NCBI GenBank assembly: GCA_028023455.1
Contig: JAQFVV010006312.1
Coordinates: forward strand, 560,001-624,000
Length of the DNA stretch: 64,000 bases
Reading direction: 5' to 3'
Source of the DNA: Epiperipatus broadwayi
Lineage: Eukaryota > Onychophora > Udeonychophora > Euonychophora > Peripatidae
Shown here: one piece after another, positions 1 through 13,720 of the stretch
Position numbering within the stretch: position 1 is the first letter of the stretch
Layout: every line of letters begins with the position of its first letter
Position numbers and translations under genes: made by a program
The notes under the pieces: generated by a model
What the model was told of the DNA's origin: nothing
Database searches by the model: none
The model's input: the letters and a program-made list of their open reading frames with translations, nothing else

Positions 1-1205
1 GAACTACTTGATCCTTCCTATATTGTAAGTGCATAAGGTAAAATATATTGATGGAAGATTTATAAATTAGAATAGTGGTAGTAGGAAGAAATTTAGAAAA
101 ATAGTATTACAGATAATAAATCTATATAGATAATAGAGGACATTGATATGACTTTTTCACGATAAACATGAATATTGACATAGCAAGATAAAGATATTCT
201 TCAACAAACTCAATGTTTTTGCAAATACAATTATTATGATATTGAAAGTTTAGTAATGAGTGGCACCCAATATCTCTGCAAATCTAAATATGATTGCTTT
301 AATTTTATTTATATTAATGGAAAGTTGTTTAAACTTTACAATCTTTCGTAATAGATATGTCATGCCTAATACCTTGTAGATGATTTCTAGATAATTTGTA
401 CATAGCAAGTGCAAGTTTAGTATATTCAGTTAACGTTGAATACAAAGTTAGTTCAAAAATATTTAAATATACCATATTACTTTGAATATAAGTTGTACGG
501 TACCTTTTGTTCTCCAAATTTTGGACCCATAAAAGAGGGGCGCATCTTAAATTGTGAACAAAATTTATGAACGTCTTATTTTTGATCTTTGCTTTACACT
601 ATACATGCGCATAATCAAAAAAAAAAGATTTAAAATTAAATGTCAATATTTTTTGGTTTAATTTAACTCTGAAACTGCTACTCTTAACATTAATTTACTG
701 AGAAAACTATATTGAATAACCTTTAAAATTTTTTTACAACTAATAAAACAATGAAATAAGAACTTGCCTTCCATAACATTGATTGGTTGATTCTTGTTCT
801 TTACACAAGAGAGTGCCTCTTAACTTTAAAATGAAAATTTGTTTTAGAATCTTTTTTTTTTTACACATTTATAATTTTTTTCAGAAAATATTTATGAAAA
901 TATTAATTATTTTAAAGGAATGATTCAGACTTTAATAGAAAAATTTAGTTTTACACATAGCAAATTGACAAAGAAATTATACATTTATAGTTTGGATGAC
1001 AAACATGTTTTATGTTTGCTACTGAAGATTCATCTGTAAATAGAAATTAATTTTTAAAAAAGATTTACCGATTAACATGAAATGTTAATACTATATTGGG
1101 GAATAAAAAACTTTTCTTTGAAAAAGAAAAAAATGTTACAGTATTTACACCAAAAAAAAAAAAGGCTTTGTAATGCAAACAATATAATGTAATGGGAATA
1201 CATGC

Positions 1206-1440
1206 TGCTAATAAATAAAATTAGAATTTAAAAATAAAAAGTTCGCAAATAAAAATTTATTTTTAAAAATTAAAAATTGAAAGTCATCTAAACTTTATAT
1301 ATGTAAATCGCACAGATGGAAAAATTATTAAAAGAAAACTTTATTGAAGAAAAAAAAAGTATTTTAAAACTGAATTTTTAGAAGAAAAAAAAGCTTAAAA
1401 AAGATTTAAAGATAAAAATATATCTTTAAGAATGTATATA
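1206..1440 (+). repeat. Dispersed repeat, copy 1 (second copy at the right edge)
   Basis: This stretch closely matches 63790-64000 in the same orientation. Shared blocks include TCACACAGATG-like and AGAAAACTTTATT cores and the end AAAGATTTAAAGATAAAAA. It is AT-rich and non-coding, and I do not recognise the family. It sits inside the 3.1-kb pogo-like element. Upstream of about 1206 the two copies do not match, so this is a repeat in its own right and does not show that a second pogo copy lies at the right edge. Confidence 0.6.
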
Positions 1441-2399
1441 ATTTAATTAATGCTATTGTGTAAAATGGAAATGATTTTTTTCAATTAGTTAAAAGTAAAC
1501 TAGCCCTTGGGCATCTCAAAATGTGTAATTAAAGGTCAGATAGGAGAGAAAAAAACAATAGATACAGAATAGCCAATAAAAGAAATCCCTCAGGAAACAG
1601 ACCTCAACGAAAGGATCATCATCATGATATAATGTCCACTTGATCCGAAAGGATAATATAAAAAGAAAAGTTTGAAAATAAATAAGAGATGTGAAAGAAG
1701 AGGTGTGCTATATGTTGTAATGCGAAGAGAGTTGAAGGAGAAGGGATTGAAAAGACACACTCTTCAATCCCTTCAGTTTTTCTAAAAAAAGGAGAAAGAG
1801 AAATGACCAATCATTTTCCTATATTGCGGACCATAGGACATCAGGGCCCAGCAATAAAATACCAGCTACAATAAAGGATCAACGGCTAACTGCATACCCA
1901 TCTCAGGATGTCATGGGAATTAACACCTTCTAAATTACAAGCAATTAGAAAATACAGACTTTTTAAAACCATAAGAACTATATATATATAACTAATGAAC
2001 ATTAATTCTAAAACTTTCCTCTGTATTTTAAAACAGTAAGAACTTTAATTCCAAAACTTTTTCAGTATTTAATAGAAATAGAATTTCCTATCTGACTAAT
2101 TTATTTATCAATTATTTTTATTGAATGTATTATTATTTTTTAAAATCATTTCCATTAATTTATTTTTTCTGTTCTTTTAAGTGTTTAATTATGATTTTTT
2201 TTGTTTTTCTGTTAAGCTAAACTTATAATTAAATCATGTTAAATTTAAGTCGGGCGTGAATGGCTGCATATATTTGTAAAGTTATATTAGTTTAAGTAAG
2301 GGAGGGTAAATCTTGGGTTATTTGTTTTGCAGTTAAATTGGGTCAATGGATTGGATGTATTGGTGTAATTAGTAAATTAGTATGAAGATCCGCTACATG

Positions 2400-2745
2400 C
2401 AGGATCACATTATACGCGCACTTGGGCAAAATAAACCTATTTATTATTAACCATCGGAGACAGACGGTATTCCCTGCTCCTTGGATAACCCCTTTAGCCT
2501 ATGGAATGGGATCTAAGTCGGCAAAAAGGACAGCAATCCCTTATGGAGTTCTTTTTTTTTATTGTTCTCGCCAGACAGATGTAACATTCCTGTACTGGAC
2601 GAGGGACAATTTCTTCTCTATAACCATGCTGTTCAGATGTGCATTCCTGACAGTATGGTATTGTTCTGTCATATTCATGCTGCATTGAATAAATCAATTT
2701 ATCAGATAGATTGGCGTTGGTTTGACTGCGAACTTTTGGCCTAAG
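2400..2745. other. Higher-GC block of unknown nature inside the pogo-like element
   Basis: This block is noticeably richer in G and C than its surroundings and has short open frames on both strands (+ 2422-2688, + 2562-2744, - 2494-2697). None of their translations shows a motif I recognise. It could be relic transposase-coding DNA of the surrounding element or an unrelated insertion. Confidence 0.3.
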
Positions 2746-3040
2746 GTTAAATAAGGGATAGAATATTTTCTTTTCAAATGCAATCTATGTAGTCTATCCA
2801 TACTCGACACTAATAAAATATTAAATTCATCTGTGCAAACTTCTAAAATAAAAGTTAAAAATGTAAATTAAATTTTAAAATAAAAGTTAAAGTGTAAATT
2901 AAATTCTAAAATAAAAGTTATACTAAAATAATTCTAAATTTTATATATGTTTAATAAATGTTTTATTACTGGCAGTGGCTTCATTTACTTTTTTAATATT
3001 GAAAATATATTTCAATAAGAATTTATATTTTATAAATCTC

Positions 3041-3190
3041 TGCATCTCCATGAGCTAGTGGCATGGGCTGACAGTCGGAATAAAACATATATGTAAAAAA
3101 TTTGGATCTTAACAGTACGTATCTGCCTACTATATAAATTTTCCAGGTTCGAATAGCCTGGTGGCACCCTGCACGGCAGATACGGTAAGA
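3041..3190 (+). mobile_element. Possible tRNA-derived SINE remnant
   Basis: An A-box-like segment (GAGCTAGTGGCATGGGCTGA, about 3053-3072) is followed about 80 bp later by a B-box-like segment (CCAGGTTCGAATAGCC, about 3143-3158). The B-box carries extra bases compared with GGTTCGANTCC, and the A-box lacks the expected A. The spacing is longer than in a tRNA. I see no poly-A tail or target duplication. This is a weak call. Confidence 0.25.
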
Positions 3191-3234
3191 CCTTATTCAC
3201 CCTGACCGTTATAATAAATATAATTTTGAGTGGG

Positions 3235-3405
3235 TTTTGCATTCTTGGAAACATATCTGAAGAAATTATCAAAAAAATCTTTGTTAAAATGTTGCATTGC
3301 TGATGATTTAAATGGCCTGAAGATGATGCACCTTATAGAATAGTGAAGATGAGAATTCAAGTTCTGAAAGTGAAAGTATATCTGAAGAAGAATCACAATA
3401 AATTA
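3235..3405 (+). pseudogene. Remnant C-terminus of a pogo/Tigger-type transposase
   Basis: Across three frames the segment keeps the pattern typical of Tigger transposase C-termini: a tryptophan-containing start, ISEEIIKK (about 3258-3281), a DDLNG or PEDDAP stretch near 3303-3335, then a Ser/Glu-rich acidic tail (EDENSSSESESISEEESQ) ending in TAA near 3400. At least two frameshifts and internal stops separate these blocks, so it cannot encode a protein. Its place next to the right TIR agrees with the C-terminal end of a transposase gene. In the family this region follows the DDE catalytic domain, of which I see nothing recognisable here. The call rests on motif order rather than on an alignment. 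Confidence 0.55.
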
Positions 3406-3563
3406 ATTGAGCTTATTGTATTTAAATTAGTTCTTATTTAAATAAATAAAAATGTTCTTATTTTTCAATAAAATACTTTTTAATTTTTTTCTCCAATTTT
3501 CCAAGCTTAAAATCCTGCTGTGTCTTGAATTCAGAGGCATCTTATATTCAAAGTAATACGGTA

Positions 3564-6500
3564 TTAAAACAGTTAAGAAATCTAATACTGATCTCTGCTG
3601 AATTCATAATTAACAAAATATTATTAATAATATTACTAATTATTAAAAATGTTTACGATCTTGTAAGTAAACAATAATCCAATTCAATATAGAACTACGA
3701 ATTCCACCGGAAGTTAATGTAATACCAAGTATATCATATTTTGAATACAATGAAATATTTTGATAATGTTAAAATAGATTTAGCAATAAAAAATATTTAT
3801 TAATTATGAACATTAATTATTAATATGAAAATGGTAATCATGATGTATTGATGTTTATTAATTGTGTCATACCTTCATTCGGTAAGAAACCAAATTATCA
3901 TAAAGTATGTTATTAATAGATAAGCAAGCCAATTCAAGTACTTTAGAAAAAACAGAAATTCTTCTTATAGATCAGAGAATTCTCAATCAATCTTTTATCT
4001 CCGTTTTTAAAAATTATTATTTTAGGGAAACATTCTGTAGAAAGCAATAAATTGATTAAATATGTTAATACTAGAAGGAAATATAAGTAATAGCATTTTA
4101 AAATAACCAAAAATTAAGTTTGTGACTTCATTTTCAGTAACAAGTAATAAATTAGCTACCCCCTCAGAACATTTATTGTATTCTTAAAATGTTAGTAATA
4201 TCTTAACAGGATTAAAATTGTGATGGCCTGCGAAATGGTGATTAAAAAATTTAGAATTATCAAGATATCATATTTTCACATTTGTACTTTTTTCAATAAA
4301 GAATTAATAAATAACTTGGCACATTATATTTTGATCTTTATTATATAAGCATTTAACGTAATAATCTATTTTAATCTGTATGCACATCTGCTTAATTTGT
4401 TTGTTCATGTGAGTGATTAATGTGCTGTCATTGCGCTTAAAACTGCTTCGGGTTATTAAATGGGTGTTTCGCGCATCTTATTGATTGGTCGAAATGTTGT
4501 TTTCTTTTTAATGATGTAAAAATTATAAGCATGATGTCAACAGAAATACAGGCATTTGATAATCTCTAACATAGCCTTCTAAAGATGTCTTTAACAAAAA
4601 AATCCGATGAAATTTGGAATTTTTATTATTTTTTTTTCCTAACAAGCACATTTTATTTTTTTTTATATCAGTGTTGTAATTTCCACAAAGCGATAAAGAC
4701 AGAAAGCTTTTAACGACCTAAAACTATTTTTTTATTGGATTAAAAATACGCTGATTCACAAACAAGGCTTTCCATGGAATCTAAATGTAACTGCAGATTA
4801 TAGTGCTCGTAAATATATAATTTTAATTTTTTCAATAATATTTTAAATTTTTTTTTAATTATTTGAAAAAATGATTTAATTTTTATTAATTTGCTTTTAT
4901 AATGATGTATGTCTATATAAATTCTGTATGTATTTATGCTCATATGAATTCATATGTACTGTGATTTTGTGTGTTCTAATCCACTTATTTTATAAAAATA
5001 ATGATTCTCAAAAGGTTTCATAATTTATTATTTATTATTATGTTTATATGGTGTGTTTGTGTTTACAAATAATGATTTACAAAACTAATAATCAAATATA
5101 CAGAAAGATTGCATATGCATGCAAAGAATCAAATTCTGATTCTTGCCTGTCTTGATACTCATGCTATGGAGTCACTCTAGTTTTGCCATATCTTTCATCA
5201 CACTATTTTCAAGTTTATAGTTAACAAATGGACTATATGCAAATAAATTTTATCTGTGTGATACAATAAATGTAACAAGTTAGCATCACTGGCGTGCATA
5301 AAGAATATAAACATCACTGATGAACATAAAAAAAATATAAAATGTAAGAGATGAAACTCATTTTATCAACGATACAGACAGTAGCCTACAATTTCTAGTT
5401 TTAGATAGACAAAAATCCAATTGCTATGATGACAAATGTATCTATCTTCTGGAAATGATTTGTTTTGTAACTTTTATTAGGATGAATCTTTTTCTTATAG
5501 ACACCTTTGACATTTGGTAACTTTTGGAGTACAAGATAAAAATGAAGAATTCTTATGCGAATACTTTTGTAGATTCTGAAGTTATGGATTATCTCAGGTA
5601 AGACATATTATATATGGTTTGAAAGATAATTTTGTAAGGAATACAAAGAAATTATCACTGAAGATGTAATTTAAAGTTAATTAATGATGAATTAGAAATT
5701 ATGAACAAACAATAAAGTAATAATTATATCGGATGTTGAAATTTCTTTTTTTCCTTATTTTTTAAATGGTTATCACTATTTGTCATAGGCTTATTATTTT
5801 CCATAGTTCTTTTAGTTTCTATTATATTTGCTCTAACATAGTTAAAACTGAAGTTATTGTGAAAATTGTATCTCGGGTCAGTTTTTTAAAAAATTCAATA
5901 TGGTGCTCTAGATTCAAGCAGTTAACAAGAATTAATATTTACAACTTTAAAAAATTCTATTATAAAGATGACATTATGATTTATTAGAAAAATTATTTTA
6001 TCTGTAATCCAGAATGATCTAGGATGCATTTTGCTATTATGAGATCTCTGTATTAAAGTTTCACTAAATATAGAAATATAATAATTATGAAAAAAATCAC
6101 AAAAGCCGAATTGATATCTCCTAATCTGAAACACTTTGCCAATAATGATTAGTTGTAATGGAATTCAGTTTATTTAATGAGAAGGAGGAATATTGCAGAA
6201 TAAAACTTTTGTTTAATTTTATTATATGTAATTGTTATGTTTATTGATAGTTGATCAATTATTAAAACATCTGGAATTTATACAATTGTTTTTAATGAAA
6301 CTTATTTTTTTATAAACGTATGATCAAGAGGATAGCAATGATCAGAGATTCTAGTAGGTGAAAACAAAACTTGTTGAATCCACAACAGTTTAGAAAGTTT
6401 AAATAATTAATAACTTTTGAATTATAGTCTCATCTCTATATTAATGTTCATCTTACAAATATAAACAGTGTTTGACATACTATTAAAAACTTGTTCCAAG

Positions 6501-8541
6501 TCTTCAATAAAAAACTCAATATTTGATGAACATGGTTGATATGCAGCCAATACACAAATATAAACTATTTTTTATAACAAAAAAAATTATGCTCCGAAGT
6601 TTTCATGTCAAGCAATGCACTAATATAACCTTTGATTTCATCATTGTATATGCAGGTTTCCGGAAAAGCAAATTAAATCATATATAAAGTGTAGTAAGAT
6701 AAACCAATGTTTGATTAACACTCCAAATATTCATAATTAATATATTCAATCTGAATTATGACCCAAGGAGTTTTGAGTTTCAAATCCTTTCCCCTGAATC
6801 TGTTCTCTTCTGATTTAATTAATATAAATAAAGTATTTTGTCTTTAAAAATAAATTCTCCACCCATAAAATAAACAAACTTATCTGAACCTCCAATTTTT
6901 TTCTAGCTGTCCATAATAGTTTTCAGTTAATATATAGGAAGTCTTTCAGTAATATATATTTGAAATATACTTCGCGAATCGGAAGTAATTTTGCTGAACT
7001 CTTAAATTTTTTAATTACAGTACGTGGGTGAGAACCACATGGTCTTGTCCAATATATAATGTCAACATCACATGTAGCAATTATCACATAAATCTAATTT
7101 TTTCAATTTTGTAAACATCAAATCAGGTAAAGATTCATTTGTTCATTGTGAGATAACTTCAATTTCAATAGTCATTTATCTTATTTGCCAATGAACTGTT
7201 TATACCCTTAGGAATGATAAATTTCAAACACAAGAAATTTCTCATTTATTTTCTTAAGATATGGTCTTAACTTGCAGTAAATTTTTTTAAACTTCAATGT
7301 AATGGTTTTTAAATCATTCATCGTTTCGAGAACAGTTGGTAATAAACTCAATCTTTTTTTTTTTTTCAAATATAAAGTTCATAATTGCCTGTATCTAAAT
7401 CTTGATCATTAGCTGATGGATTTTGTTTTGCACATTACTTTGGCATAGCTCACTTTTATTGTTTGTCTTAAGTTTATAAGTTTGAATTCATATTGAAGAG
7501 CAATTAATGAATAGTTGATTACCACAATCACCTTTACAAGTAATAAGCAGATTGGCTATCATGACGAGATTTATATAATATTTTTTTGTTAAAATTATTC
7601 ATAATAAATAGAGAGAGCAACATCAATACTGTTATACCATAGCAGCCTTTTTTTTTTTAAATGTTTTTTTTTTTTTTAGAAATCAATAGTGTAATAACAT
7701 TATGTATGTGTGGGTATCTTGGATATCATTTAAATTAATATAAAAACCTTTTTTAATATAATAGAATATTAATTAATATTTTAATAATTTATATTGTATT
7801 TTGTGACATCAGTGAATTGTTTCTTTAGACTTCATATGGATTATTATCACTTTTTCCTATATGAATTGTGATCAAAAATTTATTAACAATTTTGAGCAAT
7901 TATAAGACAATTTATAATAAGTTAGGTCATATGATATTTTATATTTATTGTTTATTCTGTAATGAGTAATAATAATAAGGAAATATTTGCTATTCTAATA
8001 AGATTAATGATTGTTATGAACTAGATAAAATTAAGCAAATATAAGATAATAGCTTGCCATTTTTGTTTATGTAAATAAAGTTTTTTTATTTGTAAAGTAG
8101 TATGTAATTCGATAATTGTTGGTGAATAAATAATGCCAAAATGTTTAATATTATTAAGTTTAATAATATTATACTACTAAATTAATTTATATAAGTGCAG
8201 TAAAAAAATTTGTCTAAAAAATAGTTGACTATGAGAAGTTACTATCTAAATTATTATGTATTTATATGTTTTAGATTACTTAATTTTTTGACTTTTAAAT
8301 TACTTAATTTTTTGAGTAAAAGAAAATGGATTATTGTTAAAGTGAAAAAGAATTTGCAAAAAATATAGATGCACTCTTAACAAATGTTCTAAAATTTACT
8401 ATATGCTATACTCATCATGCGCAATTGGTATATATTCAATCATGTGATTACTCTTGCTCTTAATTTATTTTTGTTTTGTCTTATATATATTTTAAAATTA
8501 AATTGGATATTAGGTATTTGTGCAAATATGTTAAATATGTA
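3564..8541. other. AT-rich non-coding stretch
   Basis: I see no convincing exon, RNA gene or named repeat. Short ORFs (for example + 5766-5987, - 5922-6134) are low-complexity and overlap on opposite strands. The stretch is probably intron or upstream flank of macroH2A. The earlier histone-fold exons were looked for and not found. Confidence 0.5.
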
Positions 8542-8543
8542 TA

Positions 8544-9410
8544 CACCTGGGTCTCTTTTTACGCAGACTTATTTAACACGATTTTGAAGTTACGCGATTC
8601 GTGTTTCACCGGAAGTCGATTTCCGATAATGTGCTATTACTTTGAATAATAAATTTCTCTCACGTTATATTGAAAGTAATAGCACATTATTGGAATTCGA
8701 CTTTCATCTTAGTAATTTCAATATTTTCAGTGCTTTATAATAGTAAGATTTTATGCAATAATGAAATTAAAATCATGATTTCCACATTTTATGTATACAC
8801 ATATTAAATTTTACAAGATTATAATGTAAATTTGTTCAAACATTGTGCATGTTAATTTTGCATTTTAAATCACATTCTGTTTTTGCTTTTTAAAAAAGAA
8901 CGTAATCAATTATTATTTTCTTATTAATGACACTAATCATTAACGTGCTCTTAAATTCCAACGAGAGCTAAATGGTTGTATGTCTGGATAACGCGAGCTT
9001 CGTAAACAATTAATAAAATCATCGTCTCAAAGATTAATTACTAATTACGTTGTCACCAGAAAATCATAATAATTAAAATGTGTATAAAAAAATGTAAATT
9101 ACTGTACTGTAAATTATGCATAAAAATATATTATTTTGAATAAAATTAAATATTATAGTTAAAAAAAGTTTGTCTTGTATCAATTTTTTTCAAATTTGAA
9201 ATTTTTTATTAGTCATATTTTATTTCCTTTTTTTTTTTTTTGCGCGAATTTTAAAATAATTTTACGTTGGTGCTTTGCTTTTACGCGAATTTTGAAAAAT
9301 CACAAACCACATCCCCCCCCTTTCAATGTAAGTTACGTCTATTTTTGCGCGATTTCATTTGCGTGTGTTTTCTGAGGAACCTATCTATCGCGTAAAACGA
9401 GACCCAGGTG
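8544..9410 (+). mobile_element. Tigger-like TIR element, copy A (non-autonomous)
   Basis: The ends are CACCTGGGTCTC and GAGACCCAGGTG, flanked by TA at 8542-8543 and 9411-9412. The termini continue with TTTTACGCG and a GGTTCC-type subterminal block, as is common in Tigger elements. The copy is 867 bp and matches the reverse complement of copy C (44026-45015). It lacks the stretch that in C encodes the end of a transposase-like ORF, because an internal deletion follows GTTGTCACCAGAAAA. It lies only 170 bp upstream of the first macroH2A exon. Confidence 0.75.
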
Positions 9411-9581
9411 TATTAACAAGGGAAGACTTATAACAAAGTGTAATTTGATACAAAGAAGATTACTGTCTTAATAAAAATAGTTGTTTGAAATTTATTATAA
9501 AAAATAATTCTTATTGAAGATTCAGATGTTTGTATTTTTTTTTTTAATAATTGTTTTTGATTATTATTATTATCATTACAG

Positions 9582-9815
9582 CTTTTGAAAGGTGTCACAA
9601 TTGCATCTGGTGGTGTATTGCCTAAAATTCAACCAGAGTTATTGGCCAAAAAGAAGGGTGGAAAATTTGTAATGATTGCACCGGTGACTCCTCCACTTCC
9701 TCCTCCTTCATCATCATTAGCTGCAAAGAAACCAAAAAGTTTTGAGAAAAAACTATCTCCAATAAGAAAACCATCAGTTTCGGGACCAAAAGGAAAGGGT
9801 AAAGGTAAAGGAAAG
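9582..9815 (+). CDS. macroH2A: macroH2A exon: end of H2A fold plus lysine-rich linker
   Basis: An internal exon of 78 codons with acceptor AG at 9580-9581 and donor GT at 9816-9817, phase 0 at both ends. It opens with LLKGVTIASGGVLPKIQPEL, which is the C-terminal docking segment of the macroH2A histone fold and matches the vertebrate protein almost residue for residue. ELLAKKKGGKF follows, then a proline run (TPPLPPPSSS) and a basic Lys/Gly tail (KGKGKGK). These belong to the flexible linker between the histone fold and the macrodomain. MacroH2A replaces H2A in nucleosomes and is linked to repressed chromatin. The exon has no start codon of its own; upstream exons for the rest of the fold are not visible. 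The vertebrate gene has a border at the same LLKGVT site, to my recollection. The gene identity is secure. Confidence 0.93.
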
Positions 9816-12800
9816 GTAAGATAGCAATTGCTAAATTATTCCTGGAAGTCAAGATTTATATATTGTTGGATGATTATTATTATTATTATATATAATACTA
9901 TTACTTTGCTTAGGGAAAAGGAAAAAAAAATATATTAGTAATTTGTTTTAGTTTAAACTGATTTTAAACATTCTATTTTCAATTGTAATTAATTAAAAAC
10001 TATTTTTTTTATTACACAATGAAAAAGAGGAATTTGAAATTTTTTTTTTTATTATTAATTAGTTTAACTATTTTTGCATCTATGTTTTTACTTGCTTTTT
10101 TTTTCAATTTTTATTTAATTAAAGTTATTAACATTTTATAATTGAAAATAAAGATAATTGAGTAATGCCTATTTTTGTTTTGCTTTATTATGATAATTAC
10201 ATCATAGTTTGAATTATAAAATCAAATGAAAATAAAGTTCAAACAGATCTTATATACATACTGAGATTTAGATTATGTAGTTTTTAGCTTATGAAATTTT
10301 CCAAAAACATATATATGAATAATTTTTTTTCAGGAATGAAAATGTAATAAATCAGGAATTGACAAAATTATAAGCTTTAATTTTCTTCTGAAAAGAAAAG
10401 TGACAGTAAATGATCAGATTTAGAGTATGAATATATTGCGACAACTATAAGCAGCTTTATGATAATGAAAAATACCATTTTGCAACCAATTTTGATATTC
10501 TGAATTAAAATTACTAGCAGTAAAATAATAATAATTTGCTTTCTAGAAAATTATGTAGTAGTTTTTCTAGGTCTTATATATTAGTACAGACCATTGTTAG
10601 GCATCTTACTAGGACTATTAACAATGAATATATGCTCATTTGTTAATCAGTCTTCTATTCATTATGATTGATTAACCCCAATGCATGTTTTATTTGAACC
10701 ATTTTATTATTTTGTTAAATTTATTTCTATTTCTATTTATTTAGATTCATATTTTTGTTGATCGAAATTATCTTAAGAATTATTGCTGAAATTTAAAACA
10801 GTTTATAGTGTATGCAGATCTCTAATACTTCTTTTAAATGAAAAAAAAATAGATCCCACATGAGGTGAATTAAATATTAATAATTTTGTATTATTTTCAA
10901 CAAATGCTTATATAAAATTAAAATAGAAATATATATGCAAAATTAACATATTATTAAAGTGATCCTTTTTCCCCCTAGATTTAATTATTTGGTAATAAAA
11001 AATTGGTACAAATATTTTTAATTATTATTATTTTAATTAAATACTTGATCTATCCGTAAAAAAGAGAATTGCAAAATAATAAATCGGAACTTTTGGCTTA
11101 GAAGTTAAAATAGCAGATGAACAAAAGTTCTTATATTTGAAGAACTATTATACTACACTGATCTAAAAAATTGCAATCATCCATTAGTTCTTGATAAATT
11201 TTAGAAAAGAAGAAACAAAAATCATAATAATGACATCAGAATACTGTTTTTGGAACAGGCCTCAAGATTCTTTTTATTAACAGAGATAATAACCAATTCT
11301 GTACTAACCACAATAGCGCAATAAATGGTTTGTATCATTATGAGAGAGTTGAAGATTATTTCTATGGCAACAAATTTAATCATAATAGAAAAAAAGTAAA
11401 AATTAAATTTTTATCTTTGTTTAAACACTATCAAAATAATTCTTCAGCTTAATTTATTATTTTAATTTGGCTATTATTTCAAAACAATTAGGATTTTTTT
11501 TTTTCTAAAGTGCTGTTACATGTCAGTAAAATGTGGATTTGTTTTAGATAAAATATTGTAATAGTTTTGACTTGAAAGATTGCTATTCATAACTTTTATA
11601 TTACAAATTTATTTTAAGACTAATAAATTATGCACAATATTACTTCTACTTTCAACTTTTATATTAGGAGCAGTAGCAGAGAAAATCATGATGCATTGTT
11701 TAGAATATACTATCCATACTAATAAATCAAAGGTACCTATGGTTAGCATAAACCTGAATTAATTAAAATAAGTAAATGCAGATAGAGTGCTAGAATAAAA
11801 GATTCAATGTGTAAATGTGAAACTAATTCAGTAGCCAGAAACTAATCGGAGAATTTAAATATAATACACATTTGGTGTCCATTGATATTCAAACTTGCAG
11901 TAGACATCTCTGGATGTAGGTTGCAATTTTAAAACTTCCATTCAGTTTTGGACAGTTTCATTTCAATTTGAAACTTAACATTTTTGAATCACATTGATTT
12001 AATATTATTATTATATCAGCGTGTAATTTTTAATTTTTTTTTAACAAGATCTTTTGAGACATTTTAGATTAATATCGTAATTTGTGTTGGGGTTGGAGAA
12101 GAATAAAGCAATAACTATCAAGTCATTACTTATTAAGGATATTGTTAAACCTATTATCATGGCTGATTTTAAATATATCATTTCCCAATTACAGCAAATA
12201 TAATCAGTGTCAGAGATCTATGAAACAGAATTTTTCAATCGAAATTTGATGATTCATAAATTAAAATCTTATCTAAATCAGTATTGGATCCAAAAATTAT
12301 TTAACATTTGAGTGCAAAAGATTTGATAGAGAAAAAGAACTGAGATGAAATATTCACAGTCATGCTTGCTGTGGGGAGTAGTTTTCAAAAGCATTCAATT
12401 TGTCTTTTACTAAATTAGAAAAATAGCTTGTCTAGAGGCAATTACATTGATGACAAGAGTTGTGATTCTTAGGGATTTACATGGATGCTAAAGACTTTAT
12501 TTGTATTTTTTTGCCTAATAAAACAACTTAGAAATTGTAAAATGTTTTATTAAATAATTTGTGTAATGAGAATCTTCAGAAATATTAGTAATAAAACAAT
12601 GTAAAAATAATATATATAAAGACTAATGACACAATTAGCTTATCTGTCTGCCATAATCACAGTTATATTTTTTCAGACTGCAACAGACTAAAGATATTAT
12701 TCAAGATAAACTGACTCTTCTCCAACCTGTTAGACATCCAATTATTGGTCTATAAATGGGTTTCTAACTATTTTAAACTGGAAAATAAAACAAAAGGAAA

Positions 12801-13720
12801 CTTAAATTTTGTCTAGAGAATGATTGTCTTCTTTTCATTGATTATACTTGGAAATATGTTTGGATAGGCATTTGTTTTGTATGGCCTATTTAAAAATGGT
12901 TTAACCTTTTACATACATTATAAATATAATAAAAATGAAACAGTTCATTAAAAAAAAATTGTACTAATTAAATAAATATGAAGACATGTTCCAATAGCAT
13001 ATAGTATTGATATAATAAATTTTCTAAGGTTGATTCTATTTTCATTGCAAGTATAACATTTTATATGATAGAAAGAAAGAAAAAAAGAATTTAGAATAAT
13101 TAAAACAATTTTTGAAGAATAAAAAGTCCATAACTATTTGTATTTATATATTTGATTTTTTAATAAAATATACATAGTATATTACTTCAATGTAATATAA
13201 ATTAAACTCTGTAATTGTAATAAATTTGTACCGTAATATAAAAGCTTGTATGAAACAAAAATTTTCACTCAAGAATCATACTAGTGCACCATATTATTAA
13301 AATATACTATAAGTAAAGAATTAGTCTTATCTTCATGGTCAAAATAAATATCTAAATCTCAACAGATATATTATTAATTTTTTTGATTTAGTTTGATTTT
13401 AAGATTGGAAAATTTTTAATTTATGAAATGTTTATTTGTATTTGGAACAAAATAAATTTTTAAAAATGTTAACTTAAGGAATTTGAGGTTTAATATTAAT
13501 TCATTTTAGTAATACAATAATCAAATTTTGAAAATGATTTTCTAGGTTTAGATGATAATATTAAAGTTTTGTGTAATTAGCCTATATATAGAAAAATATA
13601 TTGTACTGCATTTATATATTACCATAACTTTTTCATTATCATTTTGTTATATACATTTTATATATATCATAAAAATTGTTTACATTTTTTTTTTTTTTAC
13701 TTGATATTAATATTTTTTAG
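9816..13720 (+). other. macroH2A intron between the two recognised exons
   Basis: It begins GTAAG and ends in a long T tract followed by TATTTTTTAG. It is AT-rich with poly-T and poly-A runs. Short ORFs (such as 11580-11762) have no recognisable motif. I see no transposon termini. Confidence 0.8.

Larger units (their letters stand above)
472..3561 (+). mobile_element. Decayed pogo/Tigger-type DNA transposon, about 3.1 kb
   Basis: The left end reads CCATATTACTTTGAATATAA and the right end is its reverse complement over about 21 bp, with one mismatch at the third base. Both ends are flanked by TA (470-471 and 3562-3563), the target duplication used by the Tc1/mariner/pogo superfamily. A degraded transposase C-terminus lies just inside the right end on the + strand (about 3235-3405), which fixes the orientation. 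No intact transposase ORF remains. The interior also contains a dispersed repeat (1206-1440) and possibly a SINE (about 3041-3190), so the element seems to have taken later insertions. The size and TIRs are seen directly. The pogo/Tigger assignment is inferred from the TA target and the C-terminal motif. Confidence 0.7.

Noticed and set aside
9175-9375. 66-aa + strand ORF
   Set aside because: It lies in the terminal part of the Tigger-like copy A and runs into the TIR region. Composition is T-rich without motif.
9622-9852. 76-aa minus-strand ORF
   Set aside because: It is antisense to the macroH2A exon, whose identity is clear.
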